The position numbers and the translations under genes were made by a program. Source: Sphaerochaetaceae bacterium (GTDB lineage Bacteria; Spirochaetota; Spirochaetia; Sphaerochaetales; Sphaerochaetaceae). From it: DNA of 64,000 bases. Positions 63,430-64,000 of this stretch are shown here, in pieces; the stretch's first letter is position 1; each line of letters begins with the position of its first letter. Under the pieces are notes generated by a model. That model did not search any database and had not been told where the DNA came from. It worked only from the letters and a program-made list of their open reading frames with translations. The stretch is taken from the NCBI GenBank assembly GCA_024405015.1, contig JAKSPE010000001.1, positions 124,001 through 188,000 of the forward strand, in the 5' to 3' direction.

Positions 63430-64000
63430 ACAAAACTCCTTTGTCCAAAGCCGCAGTCAGAACCGTCACATCGGACGGATACTTAATGCCTAAAACCATA
63501 CTGGCGTCGTTTTCATCGCCGCCGTTGAACACCAGTGTTCGGTGTCCTGGGAGGCTGGCCTTCAGAAGGCCTTCGCTGTCCTGTACAAGCCAAGAAAGAT
63601 AATTCTGGTCTACAACAAGGGGCCGATCATCTCCGAAAACCACTTCGTTTACCGGTTTTCCGATTGCCCAAAGCCCCATCACAGCAATCGTATGGGTGGT
63701 ACAGGCAGGAACCACAGGATCTCGCTGGGTATGGACTTTTACCGGAAGCATACGCGAGCCGTCGGCCTCACACAGAACAACATCAAAGCGGTCTTTCAGA
63801 GCCTCCAGGTTTGTCATCGGAGGGCATGTCCATTTGGCATCCTCTTTCGAGCCGATGGCATAGAATACTATCTGGCCTCTATTTGGTTGGATATCGAGAA
63901 TGCTATCATCACAGAACACCACATCCTGACCATACGGATGCACATAAGGAGAGCGTACCTTCGTGGTTGTGGTCACAAGAACACGCTTTCCCTGAGATTT
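63413..64000 (-). CDS. yqeC: Selenium cofactor biosynthesis protein YqeC (5' part beyond window)
   Basis: 196 codons are visible; the N-terminal P-loop lies beyond the right edge. Seen: KRVLVTTTTKV, then VVLCEADGSRMLPVK and the strongly conserved HTIAVMGLWAIGKPV, and GDENDASMVLG at the C terminus, all of the YqeC family, a GTP/ATP-binding-like protein required for selenium-dependent molybdenum hydroxylase activity. Operon with yqeB, which overlaps it. Confidence 0.88.
   Translation of the reverse strand, partial: KSQGKRVLVTTTTKVRSPYVHPYGQDVVFCDDSILDIQPNRGQIVFYAIGSKEDAKWTCPPMTNLEALKDRFDVVLCEADGSRMLPVKVHTQRDPVVPACTTHTIAVMGLWAIGKPVNEVVFGDDRPLVVDQNYLSWLVQDSEGLLKASLPGHRTLVFNGGDENDASMVLGIKYPSDVTVLTAALDKGVLYDKIQ

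Noticed and set aside
1-64000. tRNA, rRNA or tmRNA genes
   Set aside because: I found no cloverleaf or rRNA-like stretch on reading both strands; short ones could be missed without a covariance search.

Overview
The window is about 64 kb of tightly packed chromosome from a diderm bacterium, most probably a spirochaete (Spirochaetota, gut-associated Treponema/Sphaerochaeta-like). The pointers are a eukaryotic-type hexokinase, a long-form serine hydroxymethyltransferase, small treponeme-like outer-membrane barrel candidates and a complete AcrAB/TolC-type efflux operon. None of these is decisive without a tree. I see no rRNA, tRNA or CRISPR array. Base composition looks close to even GC except for one AT-rich island at 28.9-29.9 kb.

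Layout: 1-8.7 kb (minus) holds a DEAD-box helicase that runs off the left edge, ftsK, and the tRNA/rRNA-modification set rsmG-mnmG-mnmE. 8.8-11.6 kb (plus) is a complete EF-P beta-lysylation set: epmA, efp, epmB. 11.6-17.1 kb (minus) has two small barrel proteins, polA, coaE and coiled-coil or membrane hypotheticals. 17.2-22.6 kb (minus) has nadE, a polar amino-acid ABC transporter and a DedA-like protein. 22.7-25.8 kb is a biotin module: birA facing an ECF transporter bioY-bioM-bioN, with a canonical BirA operator over the bioY promoter. 25.9-28.7 kb (plus) has a condensation-type acyltransferase, a membrane protein and a Cof-type phosphatase.

28.8-30.05 kb is an accessory island: a PD-(D/E)XK-like nuclease gene between two inverted copies of a 139-bp palindromic repeat. 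30.1-33.2 kb has a UPF0210/ACT pair and a single ORF that joins TrmD to an aminoglycoside-phosphotransferase-like kinase. 33.3-41.9 kb is mixed: MFS pump, two acetyltransferases, PflX-like radical SAM, patatin, hexokinase, SbcB. 42-49.5 kb (plus) has a xanthine-dehydrogenase-type molybdenum hydroxylase with a four-cluster ferredoxin tail, then prfA-prmC-rel-rpiB. 49.7-53.6 kb (minus) is glyA-hydantoinase-cytidine deaminase plus a 43-aa basic protein. 53.7-54 kb is infA. 54.2-62.2 kb (minus) is a TetR-controlled RND efflux operon with an extra lipoprotein. 62.6-64 kb is yqeC-yqeB.

Two themes link distant genes. First, yqeB, yqeC, the molybdenum hydroxylase and a hydantoinase together suggest a selenium-dependent molybdenum hydroxylase pathway for purines or related heterocycles, with GlyA a possible sink for glycine. 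Second, at least six genes (ftsK, mnmE, epmA, birA, bioY, sbcB) have a -10 hexamer 7-8 nt before the start codon and no Shine-Dalgarno, so they should give leaderless mRNAs; other genes have ordinary ribosome-binding sites. The most unusual items are the TrmD-kinase fusion, the covarying palindromic repeats around the nuclease gene, the ferredoxin-fused hydroxylase, the HAD-remnant/cytidine deaminase fusion and the long palindromic intergenic element at 62.3-62.55 kb.
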